Of a stretch of DNA of 64,000 nucleotides, positions 37,949 through 47,500 are shown in pieces (the first letter of the stretch is position 1; each line of letters opens with the position of its first letter). The stretch is taken from contig URVC01000018.1 in the NCBI GenBank assembly GCA_900551245.1, positions 4,674-68,673 of the forward strand. Direction: 5' to 3'. The notes beneath the pieces were generated by a model. It had not been told where the DNA came from, did no database searches, and was given only the letters and a program-made list of their open reading frames with translations. This stretch comes from an uncultured bacterium (lineage in GTDB: Bacteria; Verrucomicrobiota; Lentisphaeria; Victivallales; Victivallaceae). The translations under genes and the position numbers were made by a program.

Positions 37949-39220
37949 TCAGAGCGCCGTTGCGGCGAGCAACACCCCCGCGACGGCGCCGAGCACGTAG
38001 CCGAGCACCTGAATCGCCACGAGATGTTCGTCGGCAATCGCGAGGATCATCCGGTGGAATTCAGTCACATCCTGCGCCGCGACCGAGGCTTCAATCCGGT
38101 GCGGCAGATTGAGCCGGGCGATGAGGACCGCTTTCCCTTCGCCGCGCAGATAGCTGCCGACCCCCTTGCGGAGCGCGGGCAGAACCTGATTGCGGAGCAT
38201 CTCCCACAGTTCCGGAGAGCGGAGCGTCTGGTCGGCCAGCTCCGGGAGCTTCTCCTGCAGGTAGTCGTGCAGAATCTCCTCCAGCTTGGCGGAACCGCGG
38301 GTGAGCAGTTCCCGGAGATGCTCCTGCGCTTCCGGGCTGTGGAGGTAGTCCCGCACCCGCATCGTGAAGCGCAGCACCTCCTCGCGGATCAGCTCCTGTG
38401 TCGGTTCCTCCCCGAGTTTTTCGCTGATCTGGCGCTCGATGTGATCCCAGTCGAGGTAGTCCACCAGCCCTGCGGCGAGGTCCGCCGGCACCAGAATGCG
38501 CGGCAGAAGACGGAGTTTTTCCCGCAGGTAGTCGCGCACGCCGCTGCGCAGATTGTCGCGCAGCAGTGACGCCAGTTCCGGAGAACGTTTCCGCAGTTCG
38601 TCGATGATGGCGGAGGCGAGTTTCTCCCGGTTTTCGGGTGCATTGAGGTATCCGGCGGCCACTTCGTCCCACAGCCGCCGGAGATTTTCCGTCGTCAGGT
38701 TGTCGCGCAGTCCGGCGCGCAGCGCCTCTTCGACATGCGGCGCGATGAATTCGGATATCCGCTCCGAATAGCGCTGCAGAAAGCGGGTGGCAACGTCGCG
38801 CAGACGAAGCAGCAGAGATTCATTTTCAAAGAGTTCCGTGGCGGCTTTCCCGATTTCCGTGGCGATTTCGTCCGGATCGATCAGGTTCCGGGGGATCTCC
38901 TCCCCGAGCACCCGCCCGATCCGATCCTTGTTGGCCGGGATCAGCCCCTGGCGCCAGATGCCCAGCGTCGCGTAGCGCAGCCAGTGGCGGTCGGTGCGCC
39001 GGTAGGGCTTGAAGAGCATCTCGATGGCGATGAAATTGGTGAGGTACCCGACCGCCGCGCCGGTGAGAATCGGCATCAGCCAGGCGGTCACCCAGCCGGG
39101 AGCGCTCCAGAGCCCCGCGTTGCGCAGCAGCGGCAGCGCGATCAGCAGCGGCAGCGTCGCCCAGCTCACCGGGCGGATGATCTGTTCCGCCGAGCGCAGA
39201 AGCCGGTCGCTCCCTTTCAT
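37949..39220 (-). CDS. DUF445 family membrane protein
   Basis: A 423-residue protein of the DUF445 family. Two hydrophobic segments lie near the N terminus (WATLPLLIALPLL and LMPILTGAAVGYLTNFIAIEMLF, the latter with the family's GYxTNxxAIxMLFxPY) and one at the C terminus (YVLGAVAGVLLAATAL). Between them is a long amphipathic helical region with repeated ELxEN/LREKL patterns. Function unknown; members are suggested to link inner membrane and envelope. It converges with the GH5 gene, 24 bases apart. Confidence 0.85.
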   Translation of the reverse strand: MKGSDRLLRSAEQIIRPVSWATLPLLIALPLLRNAGLWSAPGWVTAWLMPILTGAAVGYLTNFIAIEMLFKPYRRTDRHWLRYATLGIWRQGLIPANKDRIGRVLGEEIPRNLIDPDEIATEIGKAATELFENESLLLRLRDVATRFLQRYSERISEFIAPHVEEALRAGLRDNLTTENLRRLWDEVAAGYLNAPENREKLASAIIDELRKRSPELASLLRDNLRSGVRDYLREKLRLLPRILVPADLAAGLVDYLDWDHIERQISEKLGEEPTQELIREEVLRFTMRVRDYLHSPEAQEHLRELLTRGSAKLEEILHDYLQEKLPELADQTLRSPELWEMLRNQVLPALRKGVGSYLRGEGKAVLIARLNLPHRIEASVAAQDVTEFHRMILAIADEHLVAIQVLGYVLGAVAGVLLAATAL

Positions 39221-39235
39221 CGTCCGCCTCCGGCG

Positions 39236-40234
39236 TTACCGGCTCGTCTTCGGCGCGAGGTCGACCAGACCGCGGTTGACCGGAGCGGTGCGTTTTTCCT
39301 GCGGCGTCACCGCGGGCAAACCGCCGGCATCGTCGTCAGCATCGTCCTCGATGAGTTTGCTCGCCCGGGTCTTCCCGTAGGAGGGATCCTTGAAGTCGAT
39401 GCCGATGCGGGCCGGTTCACCGCCGACCAGCGACACCGTGCCGCTGACCGGATCGCGCAGCAGAGAGGGGATGGTCGAGGTGGTCTTGCGGTATTCGTTG
39501 GCGATGTTCTCCCCGTCGATGCTGAAGGCGAGATAGTGCCCCACCTTGGGCGAGACCGGCATCAGCAGGTGAATCCGGCTGAGCATGTCGATCTCCGCCT
39601 GGAACTTCTCCTGCCCGATGGCGCGACCGATCCGCATGACGCCGAAGACCTTCTGCGCGTCTTCCACGATCAGGTAGTAGTAGCGGTTGCTCCCCTCCAC
39701 CAGCGAACGGATGGTGTAGGTGCGGGGAATCGCCTTGCCGGCATTTTTCCCGGTGAGGTCGGGGATGCCGACGGTCCGGCTCCAGTTGTCCACCCCTTTG
39801 GCCACCTGGAACTTGAGGTCGCGGCTCTTGTATTCCGAAGGGAGCATGCTGTGGGAGAGATAGACGTTGATCCGGTAGGTGCCGAGGGCGTCGATATTGT
39901 AATACTTGTTCACCGGCAGGACCATCCGCTTGACTTCGCCGGGGCCGAGGATCAGCCCGGTGACGGAGATTTCCGCGCCGGGGCGCTTCGGCACCACCCG
40001 GCCGTTCGCGTCGCGGATTTCGAAGAGGATGAACCCCTGCAGCCGCGGATCGCTGCCGAACACCAGCGCCCGGCCGGAGTCGTTCCGCAGGGAAATGCAG
40101 GCGTAAACCGGTTCGTACTGCATGTAAACCGTGCGATTGAGGTCGATGTCCAGCCCCATCTGCGCGTGGACGGCGAGGGCGGCCAGCAGAAGGAGGAGGC
40201 CGGTGACGAGTTTGCAGGAGGTGAGTTTTATCAT
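39236..40234 (-). CDS. Secreted hypothetical protein
   Basis: A 332-residue exported protein: signal peptide MIKLTSCKLVTGLLLLLAALAVHAQ, then a beta-rich region (TVYMQYEPVYACISLRND, GPGEVKRMVLPVNKYYNI) that resembles immunoglobulin-like folds, and an acidic, unstructured-looking stretch (IEDDADDDAGG) near the end. No family recognised. Its start overlaps the heptosyltransferase stop by 4 bases (ATGA), so it is translationally coupled to it and probably acts in the periplasm. Confidence 0.7.
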   Translation of the reverse strand: MIKLTSCKLVTGLLLLLAALAVHAQMGLDIDLNRTVYMQYEPVYACISLRNDSGRALVFGSDPRLQGFILFEIRDANGRVVPKRPGAEISVTGLILGPGEVKRMVLPVNKYYNIDALGTYRINVYLSHSMLPSEYKSRDLKFQVAKGVDNWSRTVGIPDLTGKNAGKAIPRTYTIRSLVEGSNRYYYLIVEDAQKVFGVMRIGRAIGQEKFQAEIDMLSRIHLLMPVSPKVGHYLAFSIDGENIANEYRKTTSTIPSLLRDPVSGTVSLVGGEPARIGIDFKDPSYGKTRASKLIEDDADDDAGGLPAVTPQEKRTAPVNRGLVDLAPKTSR

Positions 40235-41292
40235 GATTTCCGGGATCCTTTCCTGGTTTCGAGACGGGTTGAAATTTCTTCTGCGATGCGCTCCGGATCG
40301 AGCGCGTGACAGGCGGAATCGGTCGGGCAGACCCGCTTCAGACAGCGGATGCACGGCAGATCCCGCTGGAATGTTCTGCTTTCCGGACTGTACGGACCGG
40401 TCCGTTCCGGATCGGTCGGGCCGAAAAAGCCGAAGACCGGGCGGCGCAGCGCCGCCGCCGCATGAATCGGGCCGGAGTCGTTGCTGACGACCGCGTCCGC
40501 GCGGCGGAGCAGCTCCATCATCTCGCCGAGCGTGGTTTTCCCGCACAGGCGGAGCAACGGGAAATCCGCCGGGAGCGCCGCCGCGATCGCCTCCTCCACC
40601 GGACGGTCTCCGGCGGAACCGGCTGTCGCGAAGGAGAGGTCCGGCACCCGGCGGTGCAGCGCTTCGCTCACCCGGGCGAAGAGTTCCGGCGGAAACTGCT
40701 TGCTGGCCCAGCGTGCGCCGGGGATCAGCACCACGAGGTGTTCCGGCAGCCGGCCGCATTTTTTTTCGAGCGAAGCGAGATTTTCCGGCTGCTCCGGCAG
40801 TTCGGGCAGTTCGACGGCGCAGGGATCGTGAAAGAGGGCGCCGACCAGATTGACGTACCGTTCGACCGCATGCCCCGCCGGAACCGGGAAGCGGTATCGG
40901 TAGAAATAACGGGCGAGCGGTTCCCGCGGGGCGGCGAATCCGACGACCGGCCCGCCCTTGGCCAGAAAGGCGAAGAGCGCACTCCGGGTCAGCCCCTGAA
41001 AATCGAGGATGAGATCGTACCGCTTGCGGCGGAGGTTGCGCACCAGCCGGAAAAATTCCGGCAGCAGGGAGCGGAACTGCCCGAGTTTTTTGCGTTCAAA
41101 GAGGATCGTTTCCGAAACCGGCCACGGGCTGTAGCGCAGGATTTCCGCGAAGGCGGGGGCGACCAGAAAGTCCAGCTCCGCCTCCGGCAGCCGCCGGTGC
41201 AGTTCCGCCAGTGCCGGGAAGAGATGGATGATGTCACCCAGACTGCTCGGTTTGATGACCAGAACGCGTTTGATTCTGCCGGCGTCGATCAT
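40231..41292 (-). CDS. Lipopolysaccharide heptosyltransferase family (GT9) protein
   Basis: A 353-residue inner-membrane-associated GT-B glycosyltransferase of family GT9, which adds heptose from ADP-heptose to lipid A-KDO core. Seen: VLVIKPSSLGDIIHLFPAL (acceptor site), LILDFQGLTRSAL, a donor-side GARWASKQFP, SNDSGPIHAAAALRRPVFGFFGPTDP, and the C-terminal Cys-rich CIRCLKRVCPTDSACH. ATG 41292 gives the usual start. It is coupled to the secreted protein gene downstream and follows a phosphodiesterase gene by 16 bases. Confidence 0.9.
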   Translation of the reverse strand: MIDAGRIKRVLVIKPSSLGDIIHLFPALAELHRRLPEAELDFLVAPAFAEILRYSPWPVSETILFERKKLGQFRSLLPEFFRLVRNLRRKRYDLILDFQGLTRSALFAFLAKGGPVVGFAAPREPLARYFYRYRFPVPAGHAVERYVNLVGALFHDPCAVELPELPEQPENLASLEKKCGRLPEHLVVLIPGARWASKQFPPELFARVSEALHRRVPDLSFATAGSAGDRPVEEAIAAALPADFPLLRLCGKTTLGEMMELLRRADAVVSNDSGPIHAAAALRRPVFGFFGPTDPERTGPYSPESRTFQRDLPCIRCLKRVCPTDSACHALDPERIAEEISTRLETRKGSRKS

Positions 41293-41308
41293 AACGGATT
41301 TGCCGGGG

Positions 41309-42124
41309 TTACGTTCCGGCGGCGAGCCGGAGCGCCAGCCGTTCGGGCAGGCCGGCGTCGATGATCTTGTTCTGGGCGGCACCGATGTCGTAGGGCAGCC
41401 GGTAGCGGGTGATGATGTGATTGTCCGTATCGAACACCGCAAAGCTGGCGCGCGGATCGTGGTTGCGCGGCTGACCGATGCTGCCGACGTTGAAGAGATA
41501 CTTGTAACCGACCTTGACCTCGACCGGGAGTTCGTCGGCGTAGTTGAAGTCGACGTTGGCAATTTCGCAGGAGGCGTTGGTGGTCCACTCCGGCAGTTCA
41601 TCGATGCTCCGTTCGTTCAGCGTGGTGATCGGCTTCTTGACGAAGGCGACCGGCACGTGGGAGTGGCCGCAGAAGCAGATCTGGGTGAACTGATAGGAGA
41701 AATTGTCCGCCGCGTGGTGCGCGTCGAAGATGTATCCCCAGTTCTCCGGCGTATCCAGCGTGGCGTGGACGATGGTGGAGTTGGTGCCGGGCACGGTGGA
41801 GCGGTAGGGCATCCCGACCAGCCAGGCGCGTTCGGCCTCGGTGAGCTGCTGCCGGGTCCAGTTGACCGCGAATTTCGCATGCGGGTTGAATCCGGACATC
41901 TCCGTATTGCCGTTTGCCGTGTATTCGTCATGGTTGCCGCGCACCATGGCCGCCCAGTTGAGGTCGCGGACCAAATAGAGACATTCGCGCGGTTCCGCAT
42001 TGTACCCGACGATATCGCCGAGCGAGACATACCGGTCGACCGCAAGTTCGCGGCATTTTTCGAGAACCACTTTCAGCGCGTCACCATTGGCATGGATATC
42101 GCTGAGAATCGCATATTTCGCCAT
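41309..42124 (-). CDS. Calcineurin-like metallophosphoesterase (YfcE/MJ0936-like phosphodiesterase)
   Basis: A 271-residue protein with the full dimetal motif set: ILSDIHANGDAL, LGDIVGYNAEP, VRGNHDEY, IVHATLD and FCGHSHVPV. The GDIVGYN and GHSHVP forms are typical of small cytosolic phosphodiesterases related to MJ0936/YfcE. The substrate is unknown. ATG 42124 is chosen by homology; the ribosome site is weak (GGCAAAG). First gene of a minus-strand group with the heptosyltransferase. Confidence 0.88.
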   Translation of the reverse strand: MAKYAILSDIHANGDALKVVLEKCRELAVDRYVSLGDIVGYNAEPRECLYLVRDLNWAAMVRGNHDEYTANGNTEMSGFNPHAKFAVNWTRQQLTEAERAWLVGMPYRSTVPGTNSTIVHATLDTPENWGYIFDAHHAADNFSYQFTQICFCGHSHVPVAFVKKPITTLNERSIDELPEWTTNASCEIANVDFNYADELPVEVKVGYKYLFNVGSIGQPRNHDPRASFAVFDTDNHIITRYRLPYDIGAAQNKIIDAGLPERLALRLAAGT

Positions 42125-42241
42125 CTTTGCCAAACATTCCCGGACGTTTCCCGGGGGGGATTCCACCTTCCCTCCCGGACCTGAATTCAAAACCCCCCGC
42201 GCGGCGCCGGATTCCGGAACCGCTCCGGGAGAAGAGATGCG

Positions 42242-42612
42242 GCGGTTGCTGTAAGCCGGATTCTGTGCTCTCCGCGAACGGAGGCGGCAATCATCTGTCT
42301 ATGCGACCAGAACCCGGGATTGATAGCGCCGCGAGCAACGGCATCATCCCCTATTTGGTCTTGCTGCGGGAGGGGTTTACCATGCGGCGCCGCTCTCGCT
42401 GACGCGCCCGGCGGGCTCTTACCCCGCCTTTTCACCCTTACCTCCGACAAATCGGGGGCGGTATTTTTTCTGTGGCACTGGCCTTCCCGCGGAATATGGT
42501 CCGCGGTATCCTTCTTTTCAAAAGGACTCCCTGCTCTGTGCAGTCCGGACTTTCCTCAACGGCCCCGGAGCGAACTCCTTCGACCGCCGCGACTGCCCGC
42601 AGCCGACACATC
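42242..42612 (-). ncRNA. rnpB: RNase P RNA (bacterial class A)
   Basis: The minus strand carries the universally conserved RNase P RNA blocks: near the 5' end GAGGAAAGTCCGGACT, in the middle GGCCAGTGCCACAGAAA and GGGTAAGAGCCCGCCGGGCG, and near the 3' end CACAGAATCCGGCTTACAG. Order and spacing fit the ~370-nt type A RNA that cuts 5' leaders from pre-tRNA. Ends are approximate to a few bases; a promoter lies just upstream at 42627-42654. Confidence 0.95.
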
Positions 42613-42626
42613 TCTATGGAATGGTT

Positions 42627-42654
42627 AATATAGCAATCCCTTTGAAATATACAA
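42627..42654 (-). promoter_or_regulatory. Promoter of rnpB
   Basis: On the minus strand TTGTAT (42654-42649), 16-base spacer, TATATT (42632-42627). The predicted transcript start falls within about 10 bases of the RNase P RNA 5' end, which supports both calls. Confidence 0.6.
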
Positions 42655-42722
42655 GAGGAATCGGCGCTTTTTTGCCTACCTTTTCCCCGCTCCGGGGAAA
42701 AACTCCCCCGAAACCTGAAAAA

Positions 42723-42736
42723 TGAAAATATTTTCA
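42723..42736. promoter_or_regulatory. Upstream LacI-type operator (perfect palindrome)
   Basis: TGAAAATATTTTCA, a perfect 14-bp palindrome, 9 bases upstream of the -35 box of the LacI gene that follows. An identical copy lies 58 bases downstream (centre to centre). Confidence 0.65.
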
Positions 42737-42745
42737 TCGCCGCTC

Positions 42746-42774
42746 TTGCTTTTTGCCGTGATATCGGGTATAAT
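42746..42774 (+). promoter_or_regulatory. Sigma70-type promoter of the second LacI module
   Basis: TTGCTT (42746-42751), 17-base spacer, perfect TATAAT (42769-42774), flanked on both sides by the palindromic operators. Confidence 0.75.
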
Positions 42775-42780
42775 TAATAA

Positions 42781-42794
42781 TGAAAATATTTTCA
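42781..42794. promoter_or_regulatory. Downstream LacI-type operator (perfect palindrome)
   Basis: The second identical TGAAAATATTTTCA copy, 6 bases past the -10 box and so covering the expected transcript start. It ends 21 bases before the chosen start codon. Confidence 0.7.
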
Positions 42795-42815
42795 CAGAGA
42801 GGAAGCCAGTTGAAA

Positions 42816-43832
42816 ATGAAGGTAAAAAAGGTGACGATCCGGGACATCGCCGAACAGTGCGGGGTGAGCATCGCGACGGTGTCGCGGGCGATCAACGGCA
42901 CGGCCGGGGTGCGTCCGGAGATCAAGGCGCAGATTTTTCAGTGCATGGAGGACTGCGGCTGGCGGAGCAACAATCTGGAGTCGCGGCTGTCGCTGCCGTC
43001 GTCGGAACGGAGCGTGGTGATACTGACCACCCGCCGGGAACCGTTGGCGGAGTACAGCATCACCACCCGGCTGATCGACCGGTTCCGGGAGGAGGGGTAT
43101 CTGCCGCTGCTCCTGGTGGGTGGCACTTCGATGGGGCTGGAATTCTGTCTGCAGAGCAAACCTTTTGCGGTGATTTTCTACGGGAATCCGTCGCTGTTCC
43201 GGGAGCAGATTGCGGCGCTGATGGCGGAACAGGTCCGGGTGGTTGTGATCGGTTCTCCGCTGGAGAGTGATCCTCCGGCGCCCAGTTTCCCGGTGGATGA
43301 TGTTGCGCTGGTCCGCCGTGCGGCACGGCGGTTGCTGGAGGCGGGCCATGAGCGGATCGCATTCTTCGGCGAGTTCGGGGAGAACGCCCATGTATCCCGG
43401 CGGCATCTTCTGCCGGAAAGGATCTGCCGGGCGTTGGAGATGATCGGCGCGACCGTGCCCGGCTTCGACCCGGTCCGCGACAGTGTGGGGGAGAGCTACG
43501 GCGACACCTCTGCGCTGAGGCAGTTTTTCCGGCAGAGCCGCCACACCGGCTGGATCTGCGGCAACCTGCGGCTGGCGAAGCTTTTCTATTTCTGCGCGCT
43601 CGAACAGAATTTGCAAATTCCGCGCGATCTTTCGGTCGTCACTTTCGGGCAGCCGCTGCCGGAATGGGATTTCCCGGTGCGGTTCACTTCGGTTGCGGCC
43701 GACTCCGGCCGGACCGATTCGGATATTCTTGAACTGCTCCGGCGCGAATCATTTCCGACGGCGGAGCGCCATCATATCGGAACGATTCTTGTCGAAGGCA
43801 ACAGCGTAGCGGAGGTGAACCATGAGAAGTAA
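42816..43832 (+). CDS. LacI-family transcriptional regulator
   Basis: A 338-residue regulator with N-terminal helix-turn-helix ([25 protein letters not shown]) and LacI-type sensor domain ([39 protein letters not shown]). ATG 42816 is chosen because AGAGAGGAAG lies 9 bases before it; the in-frame ATG at 42780 overlaps the operator palindrome. The gene is preceded by two identical palindromes around its promoter, so autorepression with looping is likely. It heads the third pseudopilin/hydrolase module. Confidence 0.92.
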   Translation: MKVKKVTIRDIAEQCGVSIATVSRAINGTAGVRPEIKAQIFQCMEDCGWRSNNLESRLSLPSSERSVVILTTRREPLAEYSITTRLIDRFREEGYLPLLLVGGTSMGLEFCLQSKPFAVIFYGNPSLFREQIAALMAEQVRVVVIGSPLESDPPAPSFPVDDVALVRRAARRLLEAGHERIAFFGEFGENAHVSRRHLLPERICRALEMIGATVPGFDPVRDSVGESYGDTSALRQFFRQSRHTGWICGNLRLAKLFYFCALEQNLQIPRDLSVVTFGQPLPEWDFPVRFTSVAADSGRTDSDILELLRRESFPTAERHHIGTILVEGNSVAEVNHEK

Positions 43833-44562
43833 CTTTTCACACTCAATCAGGGAGAAACAGAATATGCAGAGAAAAAAATCATTCATCATTCCATTTACTC
43901 TTATCGAGCTTCTTGTTGTAATTGCGATCATCGCAATTCTTGCCGCGATGCTGCTTCCGGCGCTGAACAAGGCGCGGAATTCGGCGAAGGCGATTCAATG
44001 TACCAACAATCTCAAACAGGTCGGTACGGCGTATGCGATGTATGTCAGCGACAACCGCGACTGCCTGATTCCGACCATCTTCGACAGTGCGGGGACGGAT
44101 CGCTGGTATCAGCGGATCATGGGGGAAGAAGGGAAACTTTTGAAAATCAATAACTTTTACTGTCCGGCCATGCCGACTGCCCCGGAGATGGATCAGGCAG
44201 TGCTGATCCACTACGGTCAGAACGAGACAATCGCCCGCGTCTGGACGAATCCCCGTCCACTTGGCTCCATCACCAAACCGGCGATCCGCTATCTCATTAC
44301 CGATACCTGGCGCAACATCGATGCCAGCACGATCGACTATGAGGACGGCTATTTCCGATTCAAGCCGGGCAACAACGGACTTCAGAGCGGTTACGGAGTT
44401 TCCGCGCCGCGGCACGCGTCGCAGGCGAACGTTCTCTGCCTCGATTTTCATGTGGAATCGGTTCGGAGCAGCCGTCCGCTCTTTCCGCACCAGGCGTACC
44501 CGTTTCTCTGGACGGAAAAGGCCAGTCATCCTCATCTCGACGCGGTGGACTGGCCGTGGTGA
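43822..44562 (+). CDS. DUF1559-type prepilin-like protein (pseudopilin), module 3
   Basis: A 246-residue protein with the prepilin leader and [16 protein letters not shown] anchor, [23 protein letters not shown], then a globular part. The C-terminal motif reads [15 protein letters not shown], keeping His and Asp but not Gly of H-X9-DG. The start is ambiguous: ATG 43822 (GGAGGTG upstream, overlapping the LacI stop) or ATG 43864 (GGGAGA upstream, shorter leader more usual for the family). It is followed after 14 bases by the 1563-residue secreted protein. Confidence 0.87.
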   Translation: MRSNFSHSIREKQNMQRKKSFIIPFTLIELLVVIAIIAILAAMLLPALNKARNSAKAIQCTNNLKQVGTAYAMYVSDNRDCLIPTIFDSAGTDRWYQRIMGEEGKLLKINNFYCPAMPTAPEMDQAVLIHYGQNETIARVWTNPRPLGSITKPAIRYLITDTWRNIDASTIDYEDGYFRFKPGNNGLQSGYGVSAPRHASQANVLCLDFHVESVRSSRPLFPHQAYPFLWTEKASHPHLDAVDWPW

Positions 44563-44576
44563 AGGAGGGGGAAAGA

Positions 44577-47500
44577 ATGAAGTTTCGAATTGTTGCTGTT
44601 GCCGTTGTCTGCCTGCTCGGCGGGATGTCGGTTCCGGCCGTGACGGTGGAAGAGAATTTCCGGGAATACGCCGACTTTGATTCCGCCCATCACCGCTGGA
44701 TGTTTCGTGGCGTCGGCGGCGAGGTGATCGACGGGGAGTACCGTTTCAACGGAGTGTCGATCGAAGAACCGATTCAGCCGGATATCCGGCCGTTGCTGGT
44801 CCTGGGGGTGCCGCGCGACTTCCCCGCCGGCCCAACGTTGCAGCTGGAGGCGGAGATTGCTGTCGGGCGCCGTGGATATTCGTTCCTTTCGGCGGAAGGG
44901 AAGTTTGCCCGGCGCATCGGCGTGGCGATTCTGCCGCAGCCCTTCTCCCGGGGGCACCGGGATCCGGCGAATCTCCCGGCGGTTCTGCTGACGCTGGACC
45001 GGGAGGCGGACGGCAGGAGGGCGGTCCGCTTCGGCTGCGAGGGGAAGCTGGATTTTACTCCGGAGCGAAAGGTTTTGTACGATGCCGGCAACTGGCGTGA
45101 CGATGCGGTGTATCGATTTATGGTGTCGCTGGAGGGTGAGCTGGTTTCCGGTACGATCTCGGATGAGGCGGGGAAGGTGCTCTATCGGGCTGAACTGCGC
45201 GGAAGCGGTTTCCCCCGGGTGTTCCGCACGGCGTATCCCGCCTTCGCCAATCTGCGGCAGGAGGGGGCGATCCGGAAATTCCGGGCGGAAAACAACGGGC
45301 CGGTCGTCAAAGAGGCGCCGCTGATTCCACGGATGTCGTCGTGGCAGGTTGTGATAAACGGTACGGCAAAGAGTGTGCGTCCGGATTCCCGCTGCCGGCT
45401 CGACATCGGAAAACTGGCCGGCGGACATGGCCTCGGACGTCGCGCGACCATCACCTTCGAACTCGACTCTCCCCGCGCCGGAACGGTGCCGGCCGAAGTG
45501 CAGGGCGACTGGTTCTGGAAACTCTCGCTCAACGGGAAATCCCTGATCGACCTCTCCCGCAAAGGGAATGGTTCCGGAAAGGTTTATTCGCTGGATCTGC
45601 CGCTTCGGGCAGGGAAAAACCGGATGGAAGCGGAGGTCGGCAGCGGCAGTGAAGGGTGGAGTTTCCGGTTCCGGCCGTTCGATGCGGCGATGCATCGGGA
45701 ACAGCAGAGCGCGGCCCGGCTCTACGGTTCGGATCGGATTCTGTGGAACATAGACCGGCTGTTCGACGATGAACGCAATCTTGCCCGGCATGGAGTCCGG
45801 GTACCGGAGCTGGCCGGCGAACTTGCCGCACTGCGCCGCCGGGTGCCGGAGGAGCTCACCTGCCGCGACACCGGCGAATACGATCAACGGCTGGCGGCGG
45901 CGTTCCGGAAGGTGTATGACGGCTATCGCATTCTCCACTTCGCCGATCTGCAAAAGGAACTCGAGGCCATCGCGCAGATCATCGGCCGTGAAGAGAATGC
46001 CGGAAACAAGCTGGCGGAACAGGAGCAAGCCATGCGCCGGGCGTTCGCCGCCGGAAAGAGCGCGGATTTCGACCGCATTGCCGCGGAGGCCGCACAGCAA
46101 ATCTCCCTTATCCGCGACAAACAGGAGGGCTTCCGGGAAGGGGTCACCTTCGGCCGTTCCTTCGGCCGGTTCGGCTGGATGACCGGCGACCGGGTCAGCC
46201 GCTACAGCTCCGGCGACGGACTGCTGGCCAATCAGGTGCTCGCCTCCGGCGCATTGCTCCGGCAGTACGTGACTTCGGCGGATGGCAAGAGGCCGTGGCG
46301 GGTCAATTTCCGTTTCTCCGGCGACCGGGACGCCGCCAAAGCGGCGGAACTCGGGGCTCTGCCGAAGCTCAACAGCTCCGGCGAGGTGAAGTTCGGTTAC
46401 GATCCCTCCTCCTTCTACTCCGGAAGCACTCCGAAGGAGGTGGTGGTCCGCGCCTGCAACTGGATCCGCAAGCAGTTCTCCTTCGGCGCCGATCTCACGA
46501 TCGACATGAGCCTCGCTTCTCCCGCCCTGCTGCTGGAGAGTCCCTGCCATCTGTTCTCTCTCGAAGATCCAACCGTCGCGCCGCCGACTCACTTCGGATA
46601 TCGGGACCGCGAGGGGAAAATCATCTCGCGGAAGCTCGGGAATGGCGTCATCTACGACCGCCGTCGCGACGGAGAGCTCGGTCGCAACTGGATTCTTTTC
46701 TGGAGCGAAAACAACGCCGCCGCCGATCTCGCCGGTCACCGTGGCAGTGTGCCGCTGGCGCTCTACTTTCAGTACCAGCCTGAACGGATTGAACGTTCCG
46801 CCGGGCGGGTGACCGTCACGCTCGGCCGCAACGGAGCGTTGTGGCTGGACACGCCGTTCGGCGCCCGGATTCAGCCTGCCGGAAACTGGCACGGCAACCT
46901 GCCGCCGGCCGCCGCCGGCCGCTGTGACGTTCACGCTCAGGCCGCGCTCGCCTACCCGGTCGAGGCGCGGGAGTTCTACCGGTTGCGGGAAGATGGGCAA
47001 CTCGAGATCGTCAACCACTTTTCCTACCGGTTGTTTGAGCAGAACAGCTGGAACTTGGTGCCGCGTAAATTCGCACCGCTTCCGCCGGTTTTGACGCTGA
47101 TGAAGGAGCACGGTTTCGACGCCGTTCTTCCCGCAGGAACCGTGAAGCTCGGGTATCCCACGATCTACGGGCCGCTGGCCGCGGTGGAGGGGGATCGTGT
47201 CTGCTACACACTGCCGGTGCCCGCTGTCGGGCGGATGACCTTTCCGCGCAACCTCGCCGCCGAGCCGGCCCGGGTGGCGGAGCTGGTCCGGGAGAATGAG
47301 AAATGGATCGAGGGCAACCGGTACCGCAACTACTGCGAAAACATCGCCCGGAACTGGTACAGCATCCGGGATGGTCTGGGGCATCCGGTCAAAGCGTGGC
47401 AGTATCTGCCCGGAGAATTCCGGGAGTATCTCGCCGGATTGTTCCGGTTTGAGACGCAGCGGCTTTCGAGTTACCGGCTCTTCCGTTACTGGCGGTCGCT

